Numbered from the stretch's first letter, positions 17,300 through 25,835 are shown. The stretch is 64,000 nt of DNA from Bradyrhizobium diazoefficiens (GCF_016616235.1 NZ_CP067100.1:3593001-3657000), one strand, 5' to 3'. Notes: generated from the sequence alone by a model not told the origin. Numbers and translations: made by a program.

Positions 17300-18106
17300 T
17301 CAATGCGCGTCGGCGTTCTTCTGTGATGTGTCGGCCGGAACCACGTGGACCACGCGAAAACCGTTTTCCCGCAGATAGCGCAGGAAGGCCGGCATGATCG
17401 CGGCCGTGCGCGCCTTGGGATCGTGGAAGAGGATGATGCCTTTGCCGGCCGCGGCGAGGCGCTCGGTGACCAGCTTCAGTTCCTGCTCCGGCGTCATCTC
17501 GTTCCAGTCGCTGGCCCACAGGTCGGCGCCGAACACGACGATGCCGCGCGACAGGAGCAAATCGAGCTGTGCTTGCGTTGCCTCGAAATAGGGGAAGCGG
17601 AAGAACGGCGTCGACGGCGTTGTGGTCGAGACCCCGTGCAGCGCCATCTCGTCGGCCGCGATGCCGCGGTCGATCTCGCTCCTCGCTTTCTCGAACGGGA
17701 TCCGCGCCATGAACGGATGCGAGAAGGTGTGATGGCCGATGGTGTGGCCTTCGCGTGCGATGCGCTTGACCATGTCGGGATGCTCAGAGGCGTGCAGGCC
17801 GATCAGGAAGAAGGTCGCGCGCACGCATTCCTGCGCCAGTGCCGCCAGCACCTTTGACGTCGTCGGCGGATGCGGGCCGTCGTCGAAGGTCAGCACGACT
17901 TCGTGGTCGGCCAGCGCCAGCGTCTGCGGAAAGCTCTTCAGCCCAACGCGCGGCGTGGTCTTGGCATCGACGCTAAGGATGCGCGAGGTGCCGAGCCCAT
18001 CCTTGCGCGGACAGTCTGCGGCCCCCGCCGAGGCGGTGCCGGCGAGAGCCGCGAGGACGGCGCCCAGTGCCGTCGAGGTCCACCTCGCTCGGAACATCTT
18101 TGTCAT
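17300..18106 (-). CDS. Polysaccharide deacetylase (NodB/CE4), short form
   Basis: 268 residues with a signal peptide ending ASAGA. The CE4 motifs are LTFDDGP, HTIGHHTFSHP, FFRFPYFE and IILFHDP. It aligns with the long-form neighbour throughout (both have an early LGTSR segment and ADHEVVLTFDDGP or KDHEVVLTFDDGP), so the pair is a tandem duplication. It would be periplasmic and act on peptidoglycan, chitin-like or exopolysaccharide N-acetyl groups. It lies 83 bases from the divergent mgtE gene. Confidence 0.85.
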   Translation of the reverse strand: MTKMFRARWTSTALGAVLAALAGTASAGAADCPRKDGLGTSRILSVDAKTTPRVGLKSFPQTLALADHEVVLTFDDGPHPPTTSKVLAALAQECVRATFFLIGLHASEHPDMVKRIAREGHTIGHHTFSHPFMARIPFEKARSEIDRGIAADEMALHGVSTTTPSTPFFRFPYFEATQAQLDLLLSRGIVVFGADLWASDWNEMTPEQELKLVTERLAAAGKGIILFHDPKARTAAIMPAFLRYLRENGFRVVHVVPADTSQKNADAH

Positions 18107-18189
18107 TGCGCTCGGAGTTGCGTTGTGGGTATTGCCTGAACCATCAGCTCAGACCGCTCGTTCCAACCTGTCAAACGGCGAGGCGCACC

Positions 18190-19611
18190 ATGGATGAACA
18201 TATGGACGGTGCCTCATCCGCCGAGGCCTCGGTACTCGACCACGTGCCGATGCGCAATGAAGACGGCGATATCCGGCACGAATTCGTCGAGGAGATTGCC
18301 CATGCGATCGAGGCTGGCGACAGCGCCGCTTTGCGCGCCTGCGTCGCCGAGCTGCACGAGGCCGATCTCGGCGATCTGATCGGCGCGCTCGAGCCTGACG
18401 ACCGCGTCCGCCTCGTCGAGCTCACGGGCCGCGATTTCGACTTCTCCGCGCTGAACGAGGTCGACGAGAGCGTGCGCGAGGAGATCCTCGAGGAACTGCC
18501 GCCGGAGACGGTCGCCGAAGGCGTGCGCGAGCTCGAATCCGACGACGCGGTCGAACTGCTGGAAACCCTCGACCAGGCCGATCAGGAAGAAATCCTGGAG
18601 AAGCTGCCCTTGCCGGAGCGCGTCGCGCTCGAGCGCAGCCTGCTGTATCCGGAAAACTCCGCCGGCCGCCGGATGCAGACCGAGTTCATCGCGGTGCCGC
18701 AGGAGTTCACCGTCGGCCAGGCGATCGACTACATGCGCGAGACGCCGGATCTGCCCGACCGCTTCTACGAGATCTACGTCGTCGACAAGGACCAGCACTG
18801 GCAGGGCGCGGTGCCGCTCGACGTGCTGCTGCGCGCGCGCCGCCCGGTGCCGCTCACCGAGCTCACCGACGAGGACCGCCGCCGCGTCTCCGTCCTGGAG
18901 GACCAGGAGGAGGTGGCGCGCATGTTCGGCAAGTACAATCTCGTCGCCGCGCCCGTGCTCGACACCCACGACCGCCTCGTCGGCGTCATCACCGTCGACG
19001 ACGTCGTCGACGTCATCGAGGAGGAGGCGGACGAGGACCTCAAGGCGCTCGGCGGCGTCACCAGCGACGAAGAGCTGTCGGACACGTTCCTGACCATCGC
19101 GCGTGGCCGCTTCAACTGGCTGCTGGTCAACCTCGCCACCGCCTTCCTGGCCTCCTCCGTGCTCGGCCTGTTCGAGGGCCAGCTCGAGAAGATGGTGGCG
19201 CTCGCCGTGCTGGCGCCGATCGTGGCCAGCCAGGGCGGCAATGCCGCGACCCAGACCATGACGGTGGCGGTGCGGGCGCTGGCGACCCGCGAGCTCGGCT
19301 CCTCCAACGCCTGGCGCGTCGTGCTGCGCGAGACGCTGGTCGGCCTCGTCAATGGCCTCGCCTTCGCCGTGATCACGGGCATTGCCGCAGTGGCCTGGTT
19401 CAAGATCCCCGGCCTCGGCATCGTCATCGGGCTCGCCATCATCTGCAACCTCGTCGCCGGCGCGCTCGGCGGCATCCTGATTCCGATGGCGCTCGAACGT
19501 GTCAGGGCGGATCCGGCGGTGGCGTCAGGCACGTTCGTCACCACGGTGACCGACGTCGTCGGCTTCTTCTCCTTCCTCGGCATCGCGACGCTTTGGTTCG
19601 GGTTGAGGTAG
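18190..19611 (+). CDS. mgtE: Magnesium transporter MgtE
   Basis: 473 residues from ATG 18190. Domains appear in the MgtE order: an acidic superhelical N-domain (about 30-150, with repeated LEELPPETVAEGV and LLETLDQADQEEILEKLP), two CBS domains (about 155-280), then about five transmembrane helices (300-473), including the pore-lining segment PIVASQGGNAATQT. The N and CBS domains bind Mg2+ and close the pore when cytosolic Mg2+ is high. No Mg-responsive riboswitch was seen in the 83-base leader. Confidence 0.95.
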   Translation: MDEHMDGASSAEASVLDHVPMRNEDGDIRHEFVEEIAHAIEAGDSAALRACVAELHEADLGDLIGALEPDDRVRLVELTGRDFDFSALNEVDESVREEILEELPPETVAEGVRELESDDAVELLETLDQADQEEILEKLPLPERVALERSLLYPENSAGRRMQTEFIAVPQEFTVGQAIDYMRETPDLPDRFYEIYVVDKDQHWQGAVPLDVLLRARRPVPLTELTDEDRRRVSVLEDQEEVARMFGKYNLVAAPVLDTHDRLVGVITVDDVVDVIEEEADEDLKALGGVTSDEELSDTFLTIARGRFNWLLVNLATAFLASSVLGLFEGQLEKMVALAVLAPIVASQGGNAATQTMTVAVRALATRELGSSNAWRVVLRETLVGLVNGLAFAVITGIAAVAWFKIPGLGIVIGLAIICNLVAGALGGILIPMALERVRADPAVASGTFVTTVTDVVGFFSFLGIATLWFGLR

Positions 19612-19731
19612 CGACGCCGACGCCCTCGCTCTCATGTCCCGGGCGCGCTGCGGCGCGTAGCGCTGCTGCGCAGATCTACCGTCTTGGCTGTCAAGGTGGT
19701 CGATCGGCCGTTAGTGTGCGGCATCGTGCTC

Positions 19732-19791
19732 GGCCGTCAAGGCGGCTTCGCCCCGCCTTGCGGCGGTGGCCTGCGGCCAGCCTTGACGGCC
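19732..19791. repeat. Stem-loop in the non-coding end downstream of the recombinase
   Basis: Perfect 12-base arms GGCCGTCAAGGC (19732-19743) and GCCTTGACGGCC (19780-19791) enclose 36 bases that contain further short GC-rich stems. It lies inside the IS element near its right end and could be a structural end signal or part of a non-coding RNA. Confidence 0.5.
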
Positions 19792-19828
19792 TGTGCGCGC
19801 TGCCGCAAGGGCTGCCGTGATCGACGCC

Positions 19829-20779
19829 TCAATGCACCGCGGCTGCGGTTGAAGCCCGGGCCATTGCGTCCCGCATTTGAGCATTTAGCCGTACCAGCAT
19901 TTTGCGCATCACGGCGACCATGATCACCTTGCCGGGCTTGCCTCGTGCCCGTAGCCGACCACAGAACTCCTTAATCTGTGGGTCGAACCGCATGGCCGTA
20001 CGCGCCGGATTGAACAGGATCACCTTGATGGACGTACGCCCGGGCGCCAGTCCCCGGCGCTTGCGAAGGCTTCCGCTCTCATGAACGCGCGGGGCCAGTC
20101 CGCCAAGCGCAGTAATCGCCTTGCTGCCGAGCCTGCCGAGTTCGGGCAACTCCGCCAAGAGCCCGCGCGCGGTCTGTTCGGCAACACCAATCTGGCCACA
20201 TAGAACCTCCTCTCTGAAGGCCAAGTCCACATGCTCAGTCTCGTGTCGGACGAGCTCGGTCGCTATCGCTGCGAGCGCCATGTCAAGATCGGCAATCATA
20301 CGCTCGATCGAACTGCGGACCGCTTCCAGTGCCGCAGTGGCCAGGCGGCAACTCTCCGCGTGCCGCATGGCCTTGAGCTGCCGCTGCCGCGCCATCAGAC
20401 AAGCCAGCGTCACGTCTTCCCTGTGCCCAGGCCGCAACTTGCCGGCCTCGAGCCGGTCGCGGCCATAGTCACGCAGCAGCCGCGCGTCGATCCGATCGGT
20501 TTTTGCCTTGATCCCTTGTGCCTGGCGGAAGGCTTTCACGCCTTGCGAGTGAACGACGGCCCACGTGATGGCCCTGTCCGCCAGTGCTGCTTCCAGGTTT
20601 CGCTCCCAGCCGCCAGTGCGCTCGAACACCACGATATCCCGGGCCGGGTCAAAATGCTCGATCAGCGCGGCAACGCCGGCCGCGTCGTTGTCGTACCGCT
20701 GCACACGGTGACGGCCTTCGATCGCTGCATCGAGATACGATTTGCCGATGTCGACACCAATAACCTGCTTGCCGTTCAT
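19829..20779 (-). CDS. IS110-family transposase/recombinase
   Basis: 316 residues from ATG 20779, preceded by GGAGG; the longer frame adds 13 unlikely residues. The N-terminal RuvC-like DEDD domain has D10 (VIGVDIGKS), E53 (VVFERTGG) and D95/D98 (KTDRIDARLL). The C-terminal Transposase_20 domain has GLAPRVHESGSLRKRR, where a Ser (S235 or S237) should be the nucleophile. All catalytic positions are intact, so the enzyme is probably active. Family members use a non-coding bridge RNA from the element to choose donor and target. Confidence 0.92.
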   Translation of the reverse strand: MNGKQVIGVDIGKSYLDAAIEGRHRVQRYDNDAAGVAALIEHFDPARDIVVFERTGGWERNLEAALADRAITWAVVHSQGVKAFRQAQGIKAKTDRIDARLLRDYGRDRLEAGKLRPGHREDVTLACLMARQRQLKAMRHAESCRLATAALEAVRSSIERMIADLDMALAAIATELVRHETEHVDLAFREEVLCGQIGVAEQTARGLLAELPELGRLGSKAITALGGLAPRVHESGSLRKRRGLAPGRTSIKVILFNPARTAMRFDPQIKEFCGRLRARGKPGKVIMVAVMRKMLVRLNAQMRDAMARASTAAAVH

Positions 20780-20974
20780 ACCGACCTCCATCATCCTTGA
20801 GGGGTCCGGAACGAGCACTGGATTGCAAACGGGCGAATAGCCCTCTCTACCGTTCGTGCCCGGACCCAGAAGCGTCGGCGGGCCTCAAGATCTGCACGAT
20901 CGTTACGATCTTCCGGGACCGCGAGGTCCCGCCGGCGGCTGACCTTCCAACAGGAAGGCGCCAACAACATGCAA
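20780..20974 (-). ncRNA. Candidate IS110 bridge RNA region
   Basis: The non-coding end upstream of the recombinase gene, where IS110-group elements encode their bridge RNA. On either strand it folds into successive hairpins: GATCGT/ACGATC (20898-20910), GGGACC-GCGA-GGTCCC (20915-20930) and CCTTCC-AACA-GGAAGG (20943-20958), with a wider GGTCCG/CGGACC pairing (20803-20867). Transcription would run on the minus strand from the element end towards the gene. The RNA ends and guide loops cannot be set by eye. Confidence 0.5.
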
Positions 20975-21135
20975 CCGGGACCCAGAACGGGGCCCGGCAC
21001 GCTGCAACGGCATGGGCCCCGGCTCAGCAGCGCACCGCTGAAGAAGCGCTGCGCTGCGTCCGGGGCACGAGACCATCATCTTTAATCCGAACTTAAGCGA
21101 CCTGCCGCATCATCGCTCCGCTTGGGGGAATGGAT

Positions 21136-21432
21136 ATGCGGTTGCGGCTGAAGGCGGACGGGCGGATCGTCGAGTTGCGGGATGGGCAGGAATTTCCGGT
21201 CCAGCCGGCGGCCAATGCTGTGCCGGCCGACACCAACTCGCTCGCCGTGCGCGATTTGCGTCGCCGCGCTTGTCTGACCCAGATGGAGTTTGCTGCAAAA
21301 CTCGGCGTTCCCGTCGAGACCATCCGCAACTGGGAGCAGGGCAAGCGCGCCCCGCGGGGGCCGGCCCGGGCGCTGCTCGCGGTGATCGCGCACGCGCCCG
21401 ACACGGTGTTCCAGGCGCTCGCCAAGGCTTGA
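21136..21432 (+). CDS. HTH protein of the HigA/NadS antitoxin type
   Basis: 98 residues from ATG 21136, six bases after GGGGGA (an ATG at 21130 is too close to that site). A roughly 40-residue N-terminal segment is followed by an XRE-type HTH (about 45-95) with TQMEFAAKLGVPVETIRNWE and KRAPRGPARALL, close to HigA-2/NadS antitoxins. No RelE/HigB toxin gene adjoins it; the upstream side is the IS element and repeat. It is therefore an orphan antitoxin or a free-standing regulator. Confidence 0.75.
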   Translation: MRLRLKADGRIVELRDGQEFPVQPAANAVPADTNSLAVRDLRRRACLTQMEFAAKLGVPVETIRNWEQGKRAPRGPARALLAVIAHAPDTVFQALAKA

Positions 21433-21597
21433 GGGCACGGCAAGGCTTGAGGTTGAGGTCTGACGTCAGGACCGCGCACGAACCTCCCGTTAGCGCTGCG
21501 CTGAATATCCGCCCTACGGCCGGCGGCTTCCGTTGGCACCACGACGGGCGAGGTCCATAATGGCTGCTGGGGACGACTGCGACAGAGAGGATTCCTC

Positions 21598-22416
21598 ATG
21601 CTGTTCGTCGAGGCCAATGGCGCAAGGATCCCGGCGATCGGGCTCGGGACCTGGGAATTGGACGGGCGCACTTGCGCGCGCGTGGTCGAGCAGGCGCTGC
21701 GGCTCGGCTATCGTCACATCGACACTGCGCAGGTCTACGACAATGAGCGCGAGGTCGGCGACGGCATGCGGGCTTCGGGCGTGCGCCGCGACGACATCTT
21801 CCTCACCACAAAAGTCTGGACCAATCATTTCGCGCCCCACGATCTCGAGCGCTCGGTCAAGGAGAGCCTGGCGCGGCTGCGGCTTCCTTCCGTCGATCTG
21901 TTGCTGCTGCACTGGCCCAATCCGCACGTGCCGCTGGAAGAGACGCTGGGCGCGCTGTCGCATGCCAAGCGCATGGGCCTGACCCGGTACATCGGTGTCT
22001 CCAATTTCACAGTGGCGCTGATGGAGCAGGCGCTCGCGCTGTCGCCCGAGCCGCTCGTCTGCAACCAGGTCGAATATCACCCTTATCTCGACCAGGCGAA
22101 GGTGAGGGCGGCCTGCGACCGGCACGGCCTTGCGCTCGTGGCCTACAGCCCGATCGCCAAGGGCCGCGTCAAGTCCGATCAGGCCCTCGCCGAGATCGGC
22201 CGCACCCATCGCAAGACGCCGGCGCAAATCTGCCTGCGCTGGCTGGTGCAACAGAATGTCGCTGCGATTCCGCGCACATCCCGCGTCGAGCGCCTGTCGG
22301 AAAACATCGAGATCTTCGATTTCGAGCTCTCCGACGACGAGATGGCGGAGATCGCCGCGCTGGCGAGCCCGAAGGGCCGCCTAACGGATTTCGGCTTCGC
22401 GCCGAAATGGGATTGA
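21598..22416 (+). CDS. Aldo/keto reductase (2,5-diketogluconate reductase-like)
   Basis: 272 residues, a single (alpha/beta)8 domain. The catalytic tetrad is visible: D42 and Y47 in RHIDTAQVYDNE, K72 in TTKVW and H105 in LLLHWPNP. The NADPH site shows near the C-terminus as IPRTSRVERLSENIE. Small soluble AKRs of this type reduce aldehydes and keto-sugars. No pathway context is present, so the substrate is open. The gene has AGAGAGGA upstream of the ATG. Confidence 0.9.
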   Translation: MLFVEANGARIPAIGLGTWELDGRTCARVVEQALRLGYRHIDTAQVYDNEREVGDGMRASGVRRDDIFLTTKVWTNHFAPHDLERSVKESLARLRLPSVDLLLLHWPNPHVPLEETLGALSHAKRMGLTRYIGVSNFTVALMEQALALSPEPLVCNQVEYHPYLDQAKVRAACDRHGLALVAYSPIAKGRVKSDQALAEIGRTHRKTPAQICLRWLVQQNVAAIPRTSRVERLSENIEIFDFELSDDEMAEIAALASPKGRLTDFGFAPKWD

Positions 22417-22465
22417 GGGGCCGTTCCGGTATGATAGGAGCAGGGCGGCAATCCAAGATCGGGCG

Positions 22466-23452
22466 ATGGAACTGCGGACAATCATACGGACGGACATTGC
22501 GGCGTCGGCGATTGCGCATCTGACGCTGGTGACGCTGATCATTCTGATCAGCGAGGTCCATCCGTTCCACGCCGCGCCGCCCGAAACGGTTTCGATCGAC
22601 ATCGTCACGCCCGAGCAGGTGAAGCAGGAGGAGGCCAAAGCCGAGGAAAAGGCGAAGGAAGAGGTCAAGGAAAAACCGCCGGAGCCGCTGCCTGACCTGA
22701 AGCTGCCGAAGCTGGATTTCAGCGACAAGGACAAGGCGGAGGCCGCGCCGAAGCCCTCCGCCAAGCAGCAAGCCGCCGCGCCATCGCCGAAGCAACAGGC
22801 ATCGCCCGAGCAGAAGCAGCCGCAGCCGCAACCCTCACAGACCCAACAGCAGCGCGAGGCCAACGTGCAGCCGCAGCTTCAACAACCGCAACCTTCGCAA
22901 CCACAGCCGCAGCTGTCGCAGTTGCCGCCGCCGCAGCCGATGCCGCAATTGCAATCTCCGCCGGCACCGCCCCCGCAAGCCATGACGCAGCCCCAGGCCG
23001 CGCCGCCGCCGGCCTATCAGGCGCTGGAGCCCGATGTCACCGTCAAATACGGCGTCTTGCTGGGCCTGCCTCCGGAATTGCCGCCGGATTTGCCGAAAGA
23101 CCTGCCCAAGGACGACGGCGGCGATGCCAAGGATTCAATCGCAGCCAAGCTGCCGCCCGAAGTCATCGCCGAACTGCGTCGCCATCTGCGAAGCTGCGCA
23201 AAACTGCCCGCCGGGCTCACGCCGGGCGATAATGTCCACATCAAGTTGCGCACAGTGTTCGCGACCGATGGAACGCTCGCGCGCGAGCCGATCCTGATCG
23301 AAGCCCCGCCGTCGGCGAAGGGCGTGGCGCTGGTGAAATCCGCGATGAGCGCACTGCAGGCCTGCCAGCCTTACAAGATGCTGCCGACGGCCTTGTATGG
23401 GGAATGGAAGGTGATGGACCTGCCGTTCTCGCCGCAGGATTTTGGATCTTAG
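22466..23452 (+). CDS. TonB/TolA-like envelope protein
   Basis: 328 residues: one N-terminal transmembrane helix (about 10-30, AIAHLTLVTLIILI), a charged Glu/Lys segment (EEAKAEEKAKEEVKEK), a long Pro/Gln-rich linker (about 95-190) and a C-terminal globular domain (about 225-328) with two Cys (RSCAKLP and ALQACQPY) and a VHIKLRTVFATDGTL strand typical of TonB_2/TolA C-terminal domains. It should span the periplasm. No exbBD or tolQR genes adjoin it, so it is an orphan energy-transducing or envelope-integrity protein. Confidence 0.75.
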   Translation: MELRTIIRTDIAASAIAHLTLVTLIILISEVHPFHAAPPETVSIDIVTPEQVKQEEAKAEEKAKEEVKEKPPEPLPDLKLPKLDFSDKDKAEAAPKPSAKQQAAAPSPKQQASPEQKQPQPQPSQTQQQREANVQPQLQQPQPSQPQPQLSQLPPPQPMPQLQSPPAPPPQAMTQPQAAPPPAYQALEPDVTVKYGVLLGLPPELPPDLPKDLPKDDGGDAKDSIAAKLPPEVIAELRRHLRSCAKLPAGLTPGDNVHIKLRTVFATDGTLAREPILIEAPPSAKGVALVKSAMSALQACQPYKMLPTALYGEWKVMDLPFSPQDFGS

Positions 23453-24249
23453 CTCACTGGGCTATGCGACCCGCCTGTGTCGCTCTCGCGTCAATCCCCT
23501 CGCGCAAAAATATTCCACTTTACCGAAATTCGGATTTGTCGTATGTATCGGGTCATCCCGGCTCATCCTTGAGGGGCGATCGTGTGGTCGTCATGTTCGC
23601 GAGCCGGGCTTGCGGTGGACGCGGCAGCGTCGGGCGCGATAGGTCTGGGGCAGGGCGGATTGCTCTCCGTGAGCCCGTAAGGCTTCGCGCAGACGGACGG
23701 CGCTGTCAGGTTCGTCGCGCCACATGTCGATGGCAATGTGCACAACGCCGTCGGCCGCTGTGGCGCCAACGAGCCGCGCGTACGGCAAAACCGTGTGGTC
23801 CTGGCCGTCGTTGCTACGGCCAAGCCCTGGCGGATGCGGCAGTCGCGCCAACCGGCGCGATGGCCGGTGACTTCTGCGAGGGTGAGGGAGGCCAGCAAGA
23901 ACTCGGCTCCCGGGAGAGCATGGCATAAGCCGTCCGACCATCGCGCAGGGAAGGCCGTGTGTTGGGCTTCACCTGTATGCTGCTGTGCGGTTCTTCCTGC
24001 GTGTGCTTTTCGCGCAGCGGACCGCGGGTGCCAGCCGGCACCCGGCCTTCCCTGCGCCCTCTTGGCTTAGAGAGGGTGGAATGACCAGGCAAAGCTCGGG
24101 CGAAGCAAGCCGCGAGGATGCGAAGGCGTGCGTCGTAGGATGGGTAGAGCACTTGCGAAACCCACCATCCCTCCGCGTGGACAAAGCGTGATGGGTTTCG
24201 CTTCGCTCTACCCATCCTACGAGTGCACCTCACGTGGAGAGAGCCGGCC
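23453..24249. repeat. Intergenic repeat complex with strong palindromes
   Basis: A near 800-base gap with no credible gene. All six frames give low-quality translations. Two structured blocks stand out. The first has perfect 13-base arms GCAGGGAAGGCCG (23945-23957) and CGGCCTTCCCTGC (24043-24055) around 85 bases, which include a second stem GGGTGCC-AGCC-GGCACCC. The second has 17-base arms CGTAGGATGGGTAGAGC (24134-24150) and GCTCTACCCATCCTACG (24205-24221). The sequence style matches repeats I associate with Bradyrhizobium intergenic regions; copy number needs a genome search. Confidence 0.6.
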
Positions 24250-24966
24250 TTAATGACCGCGCTTCCGCCCCTCATCACCGTCCGCCACCTCCGGCGCCAT
24301 CGCCGTCCAGGCACTGGACGCGAACTGCCGCCGCCAAGTCACGATCACCACCGCCGCGGTGCTCACGAACAGCACCCACGGGCTGACGAACCAACCGAGA
24401 TAGCCGAGCGCGAAGAAGAACGCGCGCTGGCCGCGGTTGAAATGGCGGCCGGCGGATTCGAACAAGCGCGTGGTGCGGATGACATGGGCTTCGGCTTCAG
24501 GTGTGCCGGCCTGCGAGGCCGGCGGCATGCCGCCGAACAGGATCGCGACATAGTTGAAGAGGCGATAGGCCCAGGCAAATTTGAAGAAGGCGTAGACGCA
24601 GATCAGCACGAGGCCGACACATTTCAGCTCCCACATTGCGGGCGAAGTGCTGAGATCGATCGGCAGCTTGCTCAGGATCGTGATGGCGTCGTTGGTGGCA
24701 TGCAGCAGAGCCAGCGCGCCGCCGAGCGCGAACAGACTGGTGGAGGCGAAGAAGGCAGTGCCGTTCTGGAGCGAGGCCATGATCTGCATGTCGACCATGC
24801 GCGTGTCGCGGTCGAGCAGCCGGCGCACCCAGACCTCGCGGTAGCGGTTCATGCGTGCCGACAGGCTGTCGCGGCCGTAAGCCGAATGCTCCAGCGTCAG
24901 CGCATAGGCCAGCCATTCGATGATGAAGAAGCCGACGGCGGTGATGTCGACCCAGTGCCTGCTCAT
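24250..24966 (-). CDS. DUF599 family membrane protein
   Basis: 238 residues from ATG 24966 with GAGGAGAGAG upstream. The N-terminal SRHWVDITAVGFFIIEWLAYA, the YREVWVRRLLDRDTRMVDMQI block and the later transmembrane helices (about 70-95, 120-145 and 190-215) match the DUF599 plan of four hydrophobic segments. Function in the family is unknown. The gene is monocistronic and divergent from the glutathione transferase gene. Confidence 0.75.
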   Translation of the reverse strand: MSRHWVDITAVGFFIIEWLAYALTLEHSAYGRDSLSARMNRYREVWVRRLLDRDTRMVDMQIMASLQNGTAFFASTSLFALGGALALLHATNDAITILSKLPIDLSTSPAMWELKCVGLVLICVYAFFKFAWAYRLFNYVAILFGGMPPASQAGTPEAEAHVIRTTRLFESAGRHFNRGQRAFFFALGYLGWFVSPWVLFVSTAAVVIVTWRRQFASSAWTAMAPEVADGDEGRKRGH

Positions 24967-25088
24967 GTCTCTCTCCTCGCGGGCCGCAACGATTGCCACG
25001 CGCGGCTTGGCACAGCAACGATTGATTGGCGGCAGGCAATGGCGCTAAAAGCAGCTTGCTTCAGGACGTCTCGGGAAGGACCAGTGAC

Positions 25089-25751
25089 ATGGCAGCGCTG
25101 AAACTCGCGATCGGCAACAAGAACTACTCGTCATGGTCGATGCGGCCCTGGCTCGCGCTCCGCGCCAACGACATCCCGTTCGTGGAGACCGTGATCCCGC
25201 TCTACACCGACAATCCCGCGGACAAGGAGCAGATCCTGTCCTTCAGCCGCGCCGGCAAGGTGCCGGTGCTGGTCGACGGCGACATCACGGTGTGGGACTC
25301 GCTCAGCATCATCGAATACATCGCCGAGCGCTACCCGGAGAAGAAGCTGTGGCCCGACGACGTCGCGGCCCGCGCCCATGCCCGTTCGGTGTGCGCCGAG
25401 ATGCATTCCGGCTTCATGGCCCTGCGCACCGAATGCGGCATGAACCTGCACCGGCCCGTGCGGCCTGTGACGCTGTCGGCGGACGCCAAGGCCAATGTGG
25501 CGCGCGTGCAGGATATCTGGCGCGAGTGCCGGGCGCGCTATGGCGCCGGCGGACCGTACCTGTTCGGCCGCTTCGGTGCGGCGGATGCGATGTATGCCCC
25601 GGTCGTGCATCGTTTCCGCACCTACGCCATCGAGGTCACGCCGGAGACCAGGGCCTACATGGACACGATGATCGCACTGCCGGCGTTCCAGGAATGGACG
25701 CGCGATGGCATCGCCGAAACGCTCGTCATCGAAAAGTTCGAGACTGTGTAA
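25089..25751 (+). CDS. Glutathione S-transferase family protein
   Basis: 220 residues from ATG 25089, preceded by GGAAGGA. The thioredoxin-like N-domain starts LKLAIGNKNYSSWSMRPW, with Ser in the catalytic-loop position, then GKVPVLVDGD (cis-Pro) and WDSLSIIEYIAERYP (glutathione-gamma-Glu contact). An all-helical C-domain follows with LFGRFGAADAMYAPVV. Such cytosolic GSTs detoxify electrophiles or isomerise substrates. The specific reaction is unknown. Confidence 0.88.
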   Translation: MAALKLAIGNKNYSSWSMRPWLALRANDIPFVETVIPLYTDNPADKEQILSFSRAGKVPVLVDGDITVWDSLSIIEYIAERYPEKKLWPDDVAARAHARSVCAEMHSGFMALRTECGMNLHRPVRPVTLSADAKANVARVQDIWRECRARYGAGGPYLFGRFGAADAMYAPVVHRFRTYAIEVTPETRAYMDTMIALPAFQEWTRDGIAETLVIEKFETV

Positions 25752-25835
25752 CTCACGATCGTGATCGGGCGCCGCTTGACGACGAGCGGACGGGCGGCGC
25801 TCAATCCCGGCGAAACGCAAGGAGAGGGCACGGCA

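Larger units (their letters stand above)
19675..20974 (-). mobile_element. IS110-family insertion sequence (about 1.3 kb)
   Basis: The ends are set by where the flanking repeat stops matching its uninterrupted copy at 54.1 kb, within one or two bases. The element holds one recombinase gene and two non-coding ends: about 154 bases downstream of the gene and about 195 bases upstream of it. There are no terminal inverted repeats or obvious target duplication, as usual for IS110. Insertion in a palindromic repeat parallels IS110 members that target REP elements. Confidence 0.8.
19629..21072. repeat. Palindromic intergenic repeat (copy A) interrupted by an IS110 element
   Basis: The left part (19629-19674) plus bases 20975-20985 align with the minus strand of the repeat at 54117-54174: 40 of 46 and 11 of 11 bases match, one base is unaccounted for. 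A second, oppositely oriented unit lies at 21012-21072, just as the 54 kb copy has a second inverted unit. The interruption corresponds to the IS element. The outer arms are GCTCTCATG and CACGAGACC. Confidence 0.75.

Noticed and set aside
23563..24314. Several 100-166 residue frames in the 23.5-24.3 kb gap
   Set aside because: Translations are Arg/Ser/Pro-rich, overlap strong palindromes and lack domains; they are best read as repeat sequence.
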